The translations under genes were made by a program, and so were the position numbers. This document shows, in pieces, positions 6,631-12,610 of a stretch of DNA of 23,510 bases. The number at the start of each line of letters is the position of its first letter. The first letter of the stretch is position 1. Origin of the DNA: a virus; the IMG/VR virus record IMGVR_UViG_3300047443_000169, positions 1-23,510 of that record; one strand, given 5' to 3'. The notes under the pieces are model-generated. The model worked only from the letters and a program-made list of their open reading frames with translations, did no database searches and had not been told where the DNA came from.

Positions 6631-6992
6631 ACCCCACGGAGCAGCCGGTGAGCGCGCACCGTCGCACCGCCCGCGCCCTCGTCCTGGGCGCGGGCGGGTC
6701 CACAGCCGCCAGCCTTTACGCCGTCACGGCCAACCCGTGGCTCGCCCTGCCCGGCCTGTACGCCGCCGCCTTCTTCGCCTGGTGCGCAGCCCGCTACTAC
6801 GCCGCCCACCGCCGCGGGCTCCAGGAGGACGAGTGGGAGCGGCGCTGCGTACTCGGCGAACGGCCTGCTCCGTTGAATCCGTGCTGCATGATCGCCCGCC
6901 ACAGCGACGGTGCAGCACACGACCGGCGGTGCACGGACCTGTTCCACCGGATCACCGCCGACCTCGCCGCCGACCGCCGGAGCAGCACATGA
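6627..6992 (+). CDS. Membrane-associated hypothetical protein
   Basis: This 121-aa protein begins at ATG 6627, overlapping the upstream stop by four bases, and ends overlapping the next start. Residues 15-55 include two short hydrophobic segments (ALVLGAGGSTAASLYAVTA and WLALPGLYAAAFFAWCAARYY). The C-terminal half is soluble with the Cys residues CVLGERPAPLNPCC and a later RRC, plus several His, suggesting a metal site. I recognise no family. The membrane topology is probably a hairpin with both ends in the cytoplasm. Confidence 0.55.
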   Translation: MNPTEQPVSAHRRTARALVLGAGGSTAASLYAVTANPWLALPGLYAAAFFAWCAARYYAAHRRGLQEDEWERRCVLGERPAPLNPCCMIARHSDGAAHDRRCTDLFHRITADLAADRRSST

Positions 6993-7693
6993 ACCAGCCG
7001 CACACCGCCGCAGCCGACGACCTCGACACCATCACCGAACGCTGGACCACCCTCCAGGACCGCGCCGGCGACCGCCCTACCACCACCTGGCCCCCCGCCA
7101 TGGGCATCACCCGCCTCCTCGACGACGAGGAGCGCCAGGCCCTCGTCGACGAGCACGCCGACACCAACCCGGACGCCCCCGGCCCCCGCCCGGTCCCCGT
7201 CGACCTGGACGTCCTGGACATCATGACGACCATCGAGACGGGACTCGTCACCGCCGCGGACTGGCTCGCCGAACGCGTCCAGCGGCCGGCCTTCCGCGCG
7301 CCGACCGGGCACGGCTGGAGCGACGACGTCCACCGCGCCGCCGTCCTCCTCGCCGCGAAGGACGCGGCCGACCCGCGCCGCTGGAAGTTCACCGGGCAGC
7401 GCAGCGCCCCCAACGCAGCCGAGTGGCTCGCCTGCCGACTCCGTGACCAGCCCGGCCCGTTCCGGAAGCTGGACGAGGGCGAGCGCCAGGCCGTCACCGA
7501 AATCGCCGCGAGCGGGGCCGAGCTGATCCGCCGCACCCTCGGCGACGCCCGCCGCACGCAGGCCGTGCCCGAGCCCTGCCCGATGCCCTGCGGCGGCCAG
7601 CTGGTCGTCGAGGGCGGCGACGGCGAACCCCCAGTCGTCCGCTGCGAGGACTGCGCCCGCACCTGGACCGAGGCGCCCAGTGACGCGGCATGA
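6989..7693 (+). CDS. Hypothetical protein with C-terminal zinc ribbon
   Basis: This 234-aa product starts at ATG overlapping the upstream stop. Residues 1-70 are acidic and Pro-rich. Residues 70-185 form a helical domain (VLDIMTTIETGLVTAADWLAERVQ through PNAAEWLACRLRDQ). The end has CPMPCGGQLVVEG followed by VVRCEDCARTW, two CxxC-like knuckles (C-x3-C and C-x2-C) typical of a zinc ribbon. Such proteins recur in Streptomyces phages downstream of exonuclease genes without assigned function. A DNA- or RNA-associated role is possible. Confidence 0.6.
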   Translation: MNQPHTAAADDLDTITERWTTLQDRAGDRPTTTWPPAMGITRLLDDEERQALVDEHADTNPDAPGPRPVPVDLDVLDIMTTIETGLVTAADWLAERVQRPAFRAPTGHGWSDDVHRAAVLLAAKDAADPRRWKFTGQRSAPNAAEWLACRLRDQPGPFRKLDEGERQAVTEIAASGAELIRRTLGDARRTQAVPEPCPMPCGGQLVVEGGDGEPPVVRCEDCARTWTEAPSDAA

Positions 7694-7844
7694 CGGCCCC
7701 CGTCAGCCCCAGTCCTGCGACGTGCCCACCGGCGAGCACACACCCGGGCCCGCGCGCCTGTACCCGTGTGGATGGCGCTGCACCACCCACGCGCCATGCC
7801 CACGCGTGACGCCCGTCGACACCCCGTCAGCTCAGGCTCGTTGA
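7680..7844 (+). CDS. 54-aa hypothetical with YPCGWRC motif
   Basis: GTG at 7680 overlaps the upstream gene by 14 bases and opens a frame ending at TGA 7842-7844. Its translation contains CDVPTGEHTPGPARLYPCGWRC and then HAPC; the 'LYPCGWRC-x2-H-x-P' pattern resembles short actinobacterial proteins. The competing frame from ATG 7690 to 7809 has ATGA coupling but reads as Pro/Ala-rich sequence without a recognisable pattern. I favour the GTG frame on motif grounds. No function can be given. This is a moderate-to-weak call. Confidence 0.45.
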   Translation: MTRHDGPRQPQSCDVPTGEHTPGPARLYPCGWRCTTHAPCPRVTPVDTPSAQAR

Positions 7845-7858
7845 ACTCGTAGCACCGC

Positions 7859-7873
7859 CCGCGCCCAGCGCGG
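7859..7873 (+). terminator. Short perfect hairpin before the membrane gene cluster
   Basis: CCGCGC at 7859-7864 pairs with GCGCGG at 7868-7873 around CCA. It lies in the 143-base gap (7845-7987) between the early operon and the DUF2637 gene. Without a T run it is a weak terminator candidate. The rest of the gap shows no convincing -35/-10 pair. Confidence 0.35.
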
Positions 7874-7971
7874 TACCGTCAAGGCGGCAGATGCCCCCCG
7901 CAGGGCGTCACCTCCAGAACTGATCGAGCCCCGGACGCGGAGACTGCAACTCCGGCCGAGGCTCTGACCAC

Positions 7972-7987
7972 AGGAGAGTGACCTCCT
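7972..7987 (+). promoter_or_regulatory. Ribosome binding site inside a small hairpin
   Basis: AGGAG (7972-7976), the ribosome binding site of the DUF2637 gene, can pair with CTCCT (7983-7987), which ends one base before ATG at 7988. The loop is AGTGAC. If formed, this would hide the site and lower translation. The stem is only five pairs, so the effect is uncertain. Confidence 0.35.
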
Positions 7988-8875
7988 ATGGCTGAGCTGC
8001 ACCCTAGTGCGCCCATCCGCCCCAGCACCATCCACCCGCGTGCCGTAATCGCCTTGGCCATCACCGCCGCGGTCCTGATCTTTCTCCTCACCGGCGTCTC
8101 CCTCTGGCTCTCCTACGAGCACCTTCACGACGTCGGCGCCCGCCACGGATTCCACGGCGACCCGATCCGCGCCTGGGCCTGGCCCGCCACCCTCGATCTG
8201 TTCTACGCCGCGGGCGAGGTCCTCATCCTGCGCGCCGCCCTCGCCCGCCGCGTCGACTGGTGGGCCATCGCCCTGGTCGTCTTCGGCGCCGGCGGATCCA
8301 TCGCCCTCAACATTGCCGGGGTCGGCCCGAACGCCGAGCCGCTGGACTACGTGGTCGCAGCCGTCCCGCCCGTCGCCTCCCTCCTGGCGTTCGGCGCGCT
8401 GATGAACCAGCTCTACCGCCTGCTCCGCGAGCCCACTGTGACGGCCGACGTGACGCCCGTCAGTGACGACCAGAAGCCGGAGCAGCAGCCGATGACGGCG
8501 CCCGTCATCCCGGCCGCACCCGTCCAGGCGCCCGCGGTCCCGGCCACACCCGTGCCGCGTGCGATCCCGGCCGCCACGCGCCAGCCGGTCGTCCCCACGG
8601 GGGCACATCTGCTGCCGATCGTCGCCCGGCCGCCCATCGCCCAGGCCCCCGCGCCGATCCAGTACAGCGACCCCCGCTGTGCCGTGATCCGGCCGCTGTA
8701 CGACACGGCCCCGCCGACCCGGCCCGGGACGAAGGCGATGCGCGACGCCCTGGTCGACGCCGGGTACGTCGCCCCGTCCGACGGGATCATCCGCGGCACC
8801 CTGCGCGCCGAGGTCGAGGCGCACGAGCCGCACCTCGCGCACCTGCCGCCCGCGCCCGTCGCCATCGGCGCGTAG
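7988..8875 (+). CDS. DUF2637 (SpdA-like) four-helix membrane protein
   Basis: The N-terminal half is a DUF2637 domain: four transmembrane helices at about residues 20-41, 62-84, 91-110 and 121-142, with the conserved-looking DVGARHGF between helices 1 and 2 and the RAWAWPATLDLFYAAGE signature. Residues 148-220 are a Pro/Ala/Val-rich linker, and residues 235-280 look like a short winged-helix or helical domain (TKAMRDALVDAGYVAPSDGIIR). DUF2637 proteins are known from Streptomyces conjugative plasmids and integrative elements, where neighbours act in plasmid spread, and from actinophages. No TraB-type translocase is present here. The product is 295 aa and leads a membrane gene cluster. Its role in a phage is unknown. 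Confidence 0.8.
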   Translation: MAELHPSAPIRPSTIHPRAVIALAITAAVLIFLLTGVSLWLSYEHLHDVGARHGFHGDPIRAWAWPATLDLFYAAGEVLILRAALARRVDWWAIALVVFGAGGSIALNIAGVGPNAEPLDYVVAAVPPVASLLAFGALMNQLYRLLREPTVTADVTPVSDDQKPEQQPMTAPVIPAAPVQAPAVPATPVPRAIPAATRQPVVPTGAHLLPIVARPPIAQAPAPIQYSDPRCAVIRPLYDTAPPTRPGTKAMRDALVDAGYVAPSDGIIRGTLRAEVEAHEPHLAHLPPAPVAIGA

Positions 8876-8887
8876 CCGCCCGCAGCC

Positions 8888-9043
8888 ATGCTCACCGCCG
8901 TGTTCGGCGTGCTCTGTGCTGCGTGCGCGCTCCTCGCACTCGCCGGTCTGGCCCTGGTGGCCCCCCGCAGCGTTCCCCCGATCACCGGGACCTGCGCCTT
9001 CGTGCTCACCCTCGCGGCGCTCGGCGTCGCCATCCTCCGCTGA
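8888..9043 (+). CDS. 51-aa two-helix membrane protein
   Basis: ATG at 8888 opens a 51-aa frame made almost entirely of two hydrophobic helices, LTAVFGVLCAACALLALAG and CAFVLTLAALGVAIL, joined by a short PRSVPPIT turn. The stop at 9041-9043 overlaps the ribosome binding site of the next gene. No strong site precedes it, but it is only 12 bases after the DUF2637 stop, which favours reinitiation. Small two-helix proteins in phages can be holins, but no endolysin is adjacent, so that label is not supported. Confidence 0.55.
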   Translation: MLTAVFGVLCAACALLALAGLALVAPRSVPPITGTCAFVLTLAALGVAILR

Positions 9044-9051
9044 GGACTCCC

Positions 9052-9573
9052 GTGCACTCCATGAACTACGTGACGTACGGCGGTGTCACCGTCGGACTCA
9101 TGATCCTCGTCTACCAAGTCATCACCTGGTGGCCGGGCCGGAAGCAGCTGATGAAGGACCCCGCCAAGCACGCGGCGAAGCTGCTGCCGTTCCTGCTGTC
9201 CTGGTCGTACGGCTGCCTCACCACGCTCGGCGTGGCCGGGCTCATCGGCACCGCATCCAGCGCCGTCCTGGGCATCTCCAACTGGCTCGGCGACGCAGCC
9301 CTGTTGTGGGGGGTGGGCGAGCAACCCGGCCAGCTCGCCGCGCGAGCGACCTTCACCCCGCTGTCCGGCCCCGGCAACTGCGTGGTGCTCATCCTCACCG
9401 CAGGGTTCATCGCCGCCGTGAAGAAGTCCGGCGAGGAGCAGCGCGGCCAGCTGAAGCGCGGCGCCTGGTGCGGGGTCACTCTCGGCACCAGCGCGGGCGT
9501 GGCCGGGTTCGCGGCCGTCCCGCTCGCCCTCGCCGCGAACTGGCTTGCCGACAACACGTACGGGCGCATCTGA
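9052..9573 (+). CDS. Multi-pass membrane protein, unknown function
   Basis: This 173-aa protein has about four hydrophobic segments: near residues 8-24 (VTVGLMILVYQVITWW), 48-75 (FLLSWSYGCLTTLGVAGLIG), 103-123 (CVVLILTAGFIAAV) and 137-163 (GVTLGTSAGVAGFAAVPLAL). Loops carry Lys/Arg patches (GRKQLMKDPAKHAAK and KKSGEEQRGQLKRG). I chose GTG 9052 because GAGGA (9042-9046) sits 5 bases upstream; ATG 9061 would leave 14. No family is recognised. Placement behind DUF2637 suggests a shared membrane complex. Confidence 0.62.
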   Translation: MHSMNYVTYGGVTVGLMILVYQVITWWPGRKQLMKDPAKHAAKLLPFLLSWSYGCLTTLGVAGLIGTASSAVLGISNWLGDAALLWGVGEQPGQLAARATFTPLSGPGNCVVLILTAGFIAAVKKSGEEQRGQLKRGAWCGVTLGTSAGVAGFAAVPLALAANWLADNTYGRI

Positions 9574-9902
9574 TGAGCGGCCAGAAGAAGGCGCCGGCCG
9601 AGGAGCCGTCCAGGGTGGGTGGGGCGTGCGTCCTGGTGGTCCTCGCGGGCGTCGTGATCGGGGTGGCGTTCGCGGTCGACGAGGCCGCCGGGGTGCTCCT
9701 GGTGGTCGTCTCGGGGGGCGTGGCCCTGTACCGCTCAGCACGCCGTATGTCCGATTCGTCCGCCACTCCCCCACCGAGAGGGGTTACCCCCTCTGGCAAC
9801 GTTTCCGCACGTGAGACGGGTGAGATCGCGAGAGTGGTCCCGATCTCAGAAGGGGTTGCGTTCATCCTGCATCCAGTGCGGGAGGAGGTGAACGACGCGT
9901 GA
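9573..9902 (+). CDS. Small membrane protein with cytoplasmic tail
   Basis: ATG at 9573 shares one base with the upstream stop (TGATG). The 109-aa product has a short charged start, a hydrophobic hairpin of two segments (GACVLVVLAGVVIGVAFAV and AAGVLLVVVSGGVALY), then a soluble tail of about 50 residues ending in EEVNDA. The tail has no cysteines or catalytic motif. It belongs to the coupled membrane cluster; function unknown. Confidence 0.58.
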   Translation: MSGQKKAPAEEPSRVGGACVLVVLAGVVIGVAFAVDEAAGVLLVVVSGGVALYRSARRMSDSSATPPPRGVTPSGNVSARETGEIARVVPISEGVAFILHPVREEVNDA

Positions 9903-9994
9903 TCGAGAGCCTCTTCAGCCTCATCGTCCGGACCTACGACTACTGCAAGGTCTGCGGGTGGTGGGTCAAGGACTGCGGACATTCACAACAGTGA
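9899..9994 (+). CDS. 31-aa Cys/His microprotein
   Basis: GTG at 9899 overlaps the upstream stop (GTGA) and is preceded by GGGAGGAGGTG (9880-9890), the strongest ribosome binding site in this part of the window, about 9 bases away. The product begins MIESLFSLIVRTYDYC and has CKVCGWWVKDCGH, a C-x2-C-x6-C-x1-H set that could hold one zinc ion. It closes the membrane cluster and precedes the non-coding gap. The strong site and the coupling make a real gene likely despite its size. Confidence 0.55.
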   Translation: MIESLFSLIVRTYDYCKVCGWWVKDCGHSQQ

Positions 9995-10084
9995 TCACAA
10001 GAAGATGGAAGACGTGAGCAGCGGTTGATTTCCCGGCGATCATGTCGCATCCTGGGGCCAAGTCCGGCGTGCCCGGACACAGGA

Positions 10085-10107
10085 GGCCCGCCGACCAGCG
10101 GGCCTTT
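10085..10107 (+). terminator. Rho-independent terminator after the membrane cluster
   Basis: GGCCCGC (10085-10091) pairs with GCGGGCC (10098-10104) around CGACCA, followed directly by TTTGTC. This has the classic stem plus T-rich tail. It would end the transcript running through the membrane cluster. The smaller hairpin just upstream at 10062-10078 may assist. Confidence 0.8.
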
Positions 10108-10127
10108 GTCATGACGGTCCTCCGTTC

Positions 10128-10145
10128 ACGTCACAGAAACGTCAC
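10128..10145 (+). repeat. Paired ACGTCAC heptamers, 11-bp period
   Basis: ACGTCAC occurs at 10128-10134 and again at 10139-10145 with a 4-base spacer, an 11-bp repeat period or one helical turn. This arrangement of direct heptamers resembles activator sites such as those of SARP regulators, but the sequence differs and no clear -10 box follows. It lies 68 bases before the lipoprotein start and could be its control site. Confidence 0.35.
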
Positions 10146-10212
10146 TCACCATCCACATCACCCCCATATGTCGCATGATGCTTCCTCGTTCGCATTCACC
10201 TTGGGGGACACC

Positions 10213-10629
10213 ATGCGTACTCGCCTCGCCGCAGCCGCTCTCGCCGCCGCAGCACTCCTGACGCTCACCGCTTGCGAAGGCACCGAGGACACCAGCTCCA
10301 GCAAGCCGGACACCGCCGCCCAGGACGCCAACGACCAGGCGAAGGACGCCGACACCACGGCCACGGATACGCCCGACAGCGCCGCCGCCGACTCGGACTC
10401 CGAAACAGCAGACCTCCCCGACCTCGTCGGCCAGGACCTCCAGGCCGCCCAGGACGCCGCACAGGCAGCCGGGTTCTACGTCCTCGACGACCAGGACGCC
10501 AGCGGTCAGGGCCGCCTCCAGGTCTATGACCGCAACTGGACCGTCTGCAGCCAGGAACCCGAGGCCGGCACGCACCCCACGGACACGCCCGTGACCTTCT
10601 ACGCCGTCAAGGACGACGAGAGCTGCTGA
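10213..10629 (+). CDS. Secreted lipoprotein with C-terminal PASTA-like domain
   Basis: The 138-aa product has a signal peptide (MRTRLAAAALAAAALL) and lipobox LTAC with the lipidated cysteine at residue 21. Residues 25-70 are an acidic Asp/Ser/Thr/Ala spacer. Residues 73-138 resemble one PASTA domain: LPDLVGQDLQAAQDAAQAAGF, then a strand region, SQEPEAGTHPTDTPVTFY. Two extra Cys (in TVCSQEP and the last residue) may form a disulfide outside the cell. I chose ATG 10213 because the longer in-frame version would run back through the terminator. Flanking terminators on both sides make it a self-contained unit. Superinfection exclusion at the cell surface is a hypothesis. Confidence 0.78.
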   Translation: MRTRLAAAALAAAALLTLTACEGTEDTSSSKPDTAAQDANDQAKDADTTATDTPDSAAADSDSETADLPDLVGQDLQAAQDAAQAAGFYVLDDQDASGQGRLQVYDRNWTVCSQEPEAGTHPTDTPVTFYAVKDDESC

Positions 10630-10645
10630 CTCACCCCCGCTGACC

Positions 10646-10677
10646 GGCCCGGCCGCGCCCGTGCGAGGCCGGGCCTT
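10646..10677 (+). terminator. Terminator after the lipoprotein gene
   Basis: GGCCCGGCC (10646-10654) pairs with GGCCGGGCC (10667-10675) around a 12-base loop, followed by TTCGC. It starts 16 bases after the lipoprotein stop and ends before the terminase ribosome binding site. It likely insulates the lipoprotein from the late operon. Confidence 0.7.
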
Positions 10678-10699
10678 CGCACGCCCGGAGGTGATCCCC

Positions 10700-11197
10700 T
10701 TGGGCAAGGCCCGTCCGGTCACCGACAAGGATCGCCAGCGCGTCCGCGAACTCCACGCAGAGGGCAAGGGCCGCAACGAGATTGCCACCGAGCTGGGGCG
10801 CTCCGGCCGGACGATCAGCACCATCGCCAAGGACCTAGGCCTCAGCTTCGCCCGGGCCGCCGAGGTACGCCAGGCCACCGAGATCCGGCAGGCCGACCTC
10901 GCCGACCGCCGCGCCGCCCTCGCCCAACGCCTCCAGGACGTCGCCGAACGCGAGCTGGAGAAGGTCAACGCCCCACACACGTACTTCGATTGGGGTGGCA
11001 AGGATCATGATTTCGACACCTACGAGGCACCCGAGCCGATCCCGTCCGACAAACGTGCACTGCTCGGCGTCGTCGCGACCGCCGTGGACAGGTCACTGAA
11101 GCTGGTACCGCCGAAGGACGAGGACAGTAACGGCGAGGTTGGCTCGCTGCTGACCAACCTGTTCGACAAGCTGCGAGACCGCCATGGGGACGGCTGA
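10700..11197 (+). CDS. terS: Terminase small subunit
   Basis: TerS recognises the phage DNA and starts packaging. The 165-aa product has an N-terminal helix-turn-helix (VTDKDRQRVRELHAEGKGRNEIATELGRSGRTISTIAKDLG), a central helical region with an Arg/Glu-rich coiled coil (ADLADRRAALAQRLQDVAERELEKV), and a C-terminal segment near DRSLKLVPP. I chose TTG at 10700 because GGAGGTGA (10687-10694) lies 5 bases upstream; an earlier GTG at 10661 falls inside the terminator stem. The gene overlaps the large subunit by 14 bases, the usual arrangement. The helix-turn-helix and position make the assignment strong even though small subunits diverge widely. Confidence 0.85.
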   Translation: MGKARPVTDKDRQRVRELHAEGKGRNEIATELGRSGRTISTIAKDLGLSFARAAEVRQATEIRQADLADRRAALAQRLQDVAERELEKVNAPHTYFDWGGKDHDFDTYEAPEPIPSDKRALLGVVATAVDRSLKLVPPKDEDSNGEVGSLLTNLFDKLRDRHGDG

Positions 11198-12434
11198 GCC
11201 GACCCTCTCCGAGAAGCAAGAGATCTCAATCGCGCACTCCACGTCGTGGTTGAACGTCTGGGAGGGCAGCGTCCGCAGCGGCAAGACCATCGCGTCGCTG
11301 CTGCGCTGGCTGATGTACGTGGAGAACGCACCCTCGGGTGGCGAGCTGGTTATCGTCGGCAAAACGTTCGACACCGTGGCCCGCAATGTGTTCGGCCCGC
11401 TCACCGACCCGTCGCTGTTCGGCGAGGCCTCCAAGCTGGTCCACTACACGCGCGGGGCCTCGGTGGCGCGGATCCTCGGCAAGCAGGTCGAGGTCATCAC
11501 CGCCAACGATGCCAAGGCAGAAGCCCGGCTGCGCGGCCTCACCGGCGCCGGCGCCTACGTGGACGAGATGACGCTGCTGCCGAAGGAGTTCTTCAAGCGG
11601 CTCATCGACCGCATGAGCGTGCCCGGCGCGCTGATCTTCGGCACGACCAACCCCGACAATCCCGGGCACTGGCTCCGCAAGGACTGGCTCAACCGGGCCG
11701 CCGAACTCGGCATCCGCGCCTGGCACTTCACCCTCGACGACAACCCGGCCCTCTCGCCCGAGTACGTCGCCCGCATGAAGGCCGCCTTCACCGGACTCTG
11801 GTACCGGCGGTACATCCTCGGTCACTGGGTCATGTCGGAAGGCGCCATCTACGAAGCCTTCGACGCCACCCGGCACGTCGTTGACGAGATCCCGACCATC
11901 ACCCGCTGGCTGTGCGATGCCGTCGACTACGGCACCGTCAACCCCTTCGCCGACCTGCTCATCGGGCTTGGCGCGGACCAGCGGATCTACGTCACGTCGG
12001 AGTACCGGCACGACTCCCGCGCCGCGCGTCGGCAGATGACCGACGCCGAGTACTCCGCAGCCCGCCGCGAGTGGCTGAAGACGCAGGGTGTACGGCCGGA
12101 GTTCACCGTCGTCGACCCGTCCGCCGCCTCGTTCATCGAGCAGCTGCACCGCGATGCAACCCCCGGTGTCGTCCCGGCCGAGAACACCGTGCTGGACGGC
12201 ATCCGCACCGTCGCCTCGCTGCTCGCTGCGGACCGCCTGCGCATCCACCGCTCCTGCACCGGCCTCATCGACGAGCTGCCGGGCTACAGCTGGGATGACG
12301 AGGCGGCTGAGAAGGGCGAGGACAAGCCCATCAAGCAGGACGACCACTCCTGCGACGCGCTCCGGTACGGCGTGCGTACGACCGAGGCCCTGTGGCGGCC
12401 GCACATCCCGATGCTCCTGGAGGTGGCCGCGTGA
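11184..12434 (+). CDS. terL: Terminase large subunit
   Basis: TerL is the ATP-driven packaging motor and nuclease. Visible motifs are Walker A GSVRSGKT (residues 28-35), Walker B AYVDEM (D127, E128), the coupling motif TTNP (154-157), and the RNase H-like nuclease residues in CDAVDYGT (D248), VVDPS (D311) and DDHSCDALRYG (D387-D391). Order and spacing fit the PBSX-type terminase family. Length is 416 aa, slightly short but complete. It overlaps TerS and its stop overlaps the GTG of the next gene. It belongs to a headful or cos packaging system; which one cannot be read from the sequence. Confidence 0.95.
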   Translation: MGTAEPTLSEKQEISIAHSTSWLNVWEGSVRSGKTIASLLRWLMYVENAPSGGELVIVGKTFDTVARNVFGPLTDPSLFGEASKLVHYTRGASVARILGKQVEVITANDAKAEARLRGLTGAGAYVDEMTLLPKEFFKRLIDRMSVPGALIFGTTNPDNPGHWLRKDWLNRAAELGIRAWHFTLDDNPALSPEYVARMKAAFTGLWYRRYILGHWVMSEGAIYEAFDATRHVVDEIPTITRWLCDAVDYGTVNPFADLLIGLGADQRIYVTSEYRHDSRAARRQMTDAEYSAARREWLKTQGVRPEFTVVDPSAASFIEQLHRDATPGVVPAENTVLDGIRTVASLLAADRLRIHRSCTGLIDELPGYSWDDEAAEKGEDKPIKQDDHSCDALRYGVRTTEALWRPHIPMLLEVAA

Positions 12435-12610
12435 AGGTCGAAGTCATCCTCCGTACTGAGGGGCAACCGGCCGCAGTTGTGGGCGAGGCCGAGGGCGACA
12501 CGTGGCCGGAGATGCGCGAGGCACTCCCCGTACTACTCCGCAGGTTGGCCGACGAACTGGAACAGCCGATCGACAGCGAGGAGGTCCCTGATGCCTCTGC
12601 CGACGGCTGA
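12431..12610 (+). CDS. Small 59-aa protein between terminase and portal
   Basis: GTG at 12431 overlaps the terminase stop by four bases, and the gene overlaps the portal start by 20 bases, which contains the portal ribosome binding site. The product reads MKVEVILRTEGQPAAVVGEA near the start and then WPEMREALPVLLRRLADELEQP, an acidic helix. No family is recognised. Its place between terminase and portal is common for small accessory proteins in Streptomyces phages. Confidence 0.6.
   Translation: MKVEVILRTEGQPAAVVGEAEGDTWPEMREALPVLLRRLADELEQPIDSEEVPDASADG

Larger units (their letters stand above)
9995..10212 (+). other. Non-coding gap between early and late blocks
   Basis: This is the largest plain gene-free stretch. 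It holds a 6-bp hairpin (GTCCGG 10062-10067 with CCGGAC 10073-10078), a rho-independent terminator (10085-10107), the 9-bp direct repeat ATGTCGCAT at 10042-10050 and 10168-10176, and paired ACGTCAC heptamers (10128-10145). Because it separates early from late genes just ahead of the terminase region, it is one candidate place for a packaging site; I see no decisive cos signature. A promoter for the lipoprotein gene must lie here, but no clear -10/-35 pair is visible. Confidence 0.5.

Noticed and set aside
7880-7905. GGCAGATGCCCC near 7886, similar to the iteron
   Set aside because: It lacks the CTAGGGCAGG half and the 5-base dyad spacer; a single partial match is expected by chance.
8888-9043. 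Holin label for the 51-aa two-helix protein
   Set aside because: No endolysin is adjacent and membrane proteins on both sides belong to another cluster; the label would be a guess.
9995-10110. tRNA gene in the non-coding gap
   Set aside because: The hairpins here are terminator-like; there is no cloverleaf or T-loop pattern.
10042-10212. Upstream in-frame extension of the lipoprotein
   Set aside because: It would run through the rho-independent terminator and would place the signal peptide internally; the ATG at 10213 gives a proper lipoprotein signal.
10661-10699. GTG start for the small terminase at 10661
   Set aside because: This start lies within the terminator hairpin and lacks a ribosome binding site; TTG 10700 has GGAGGTGA at proper distance.
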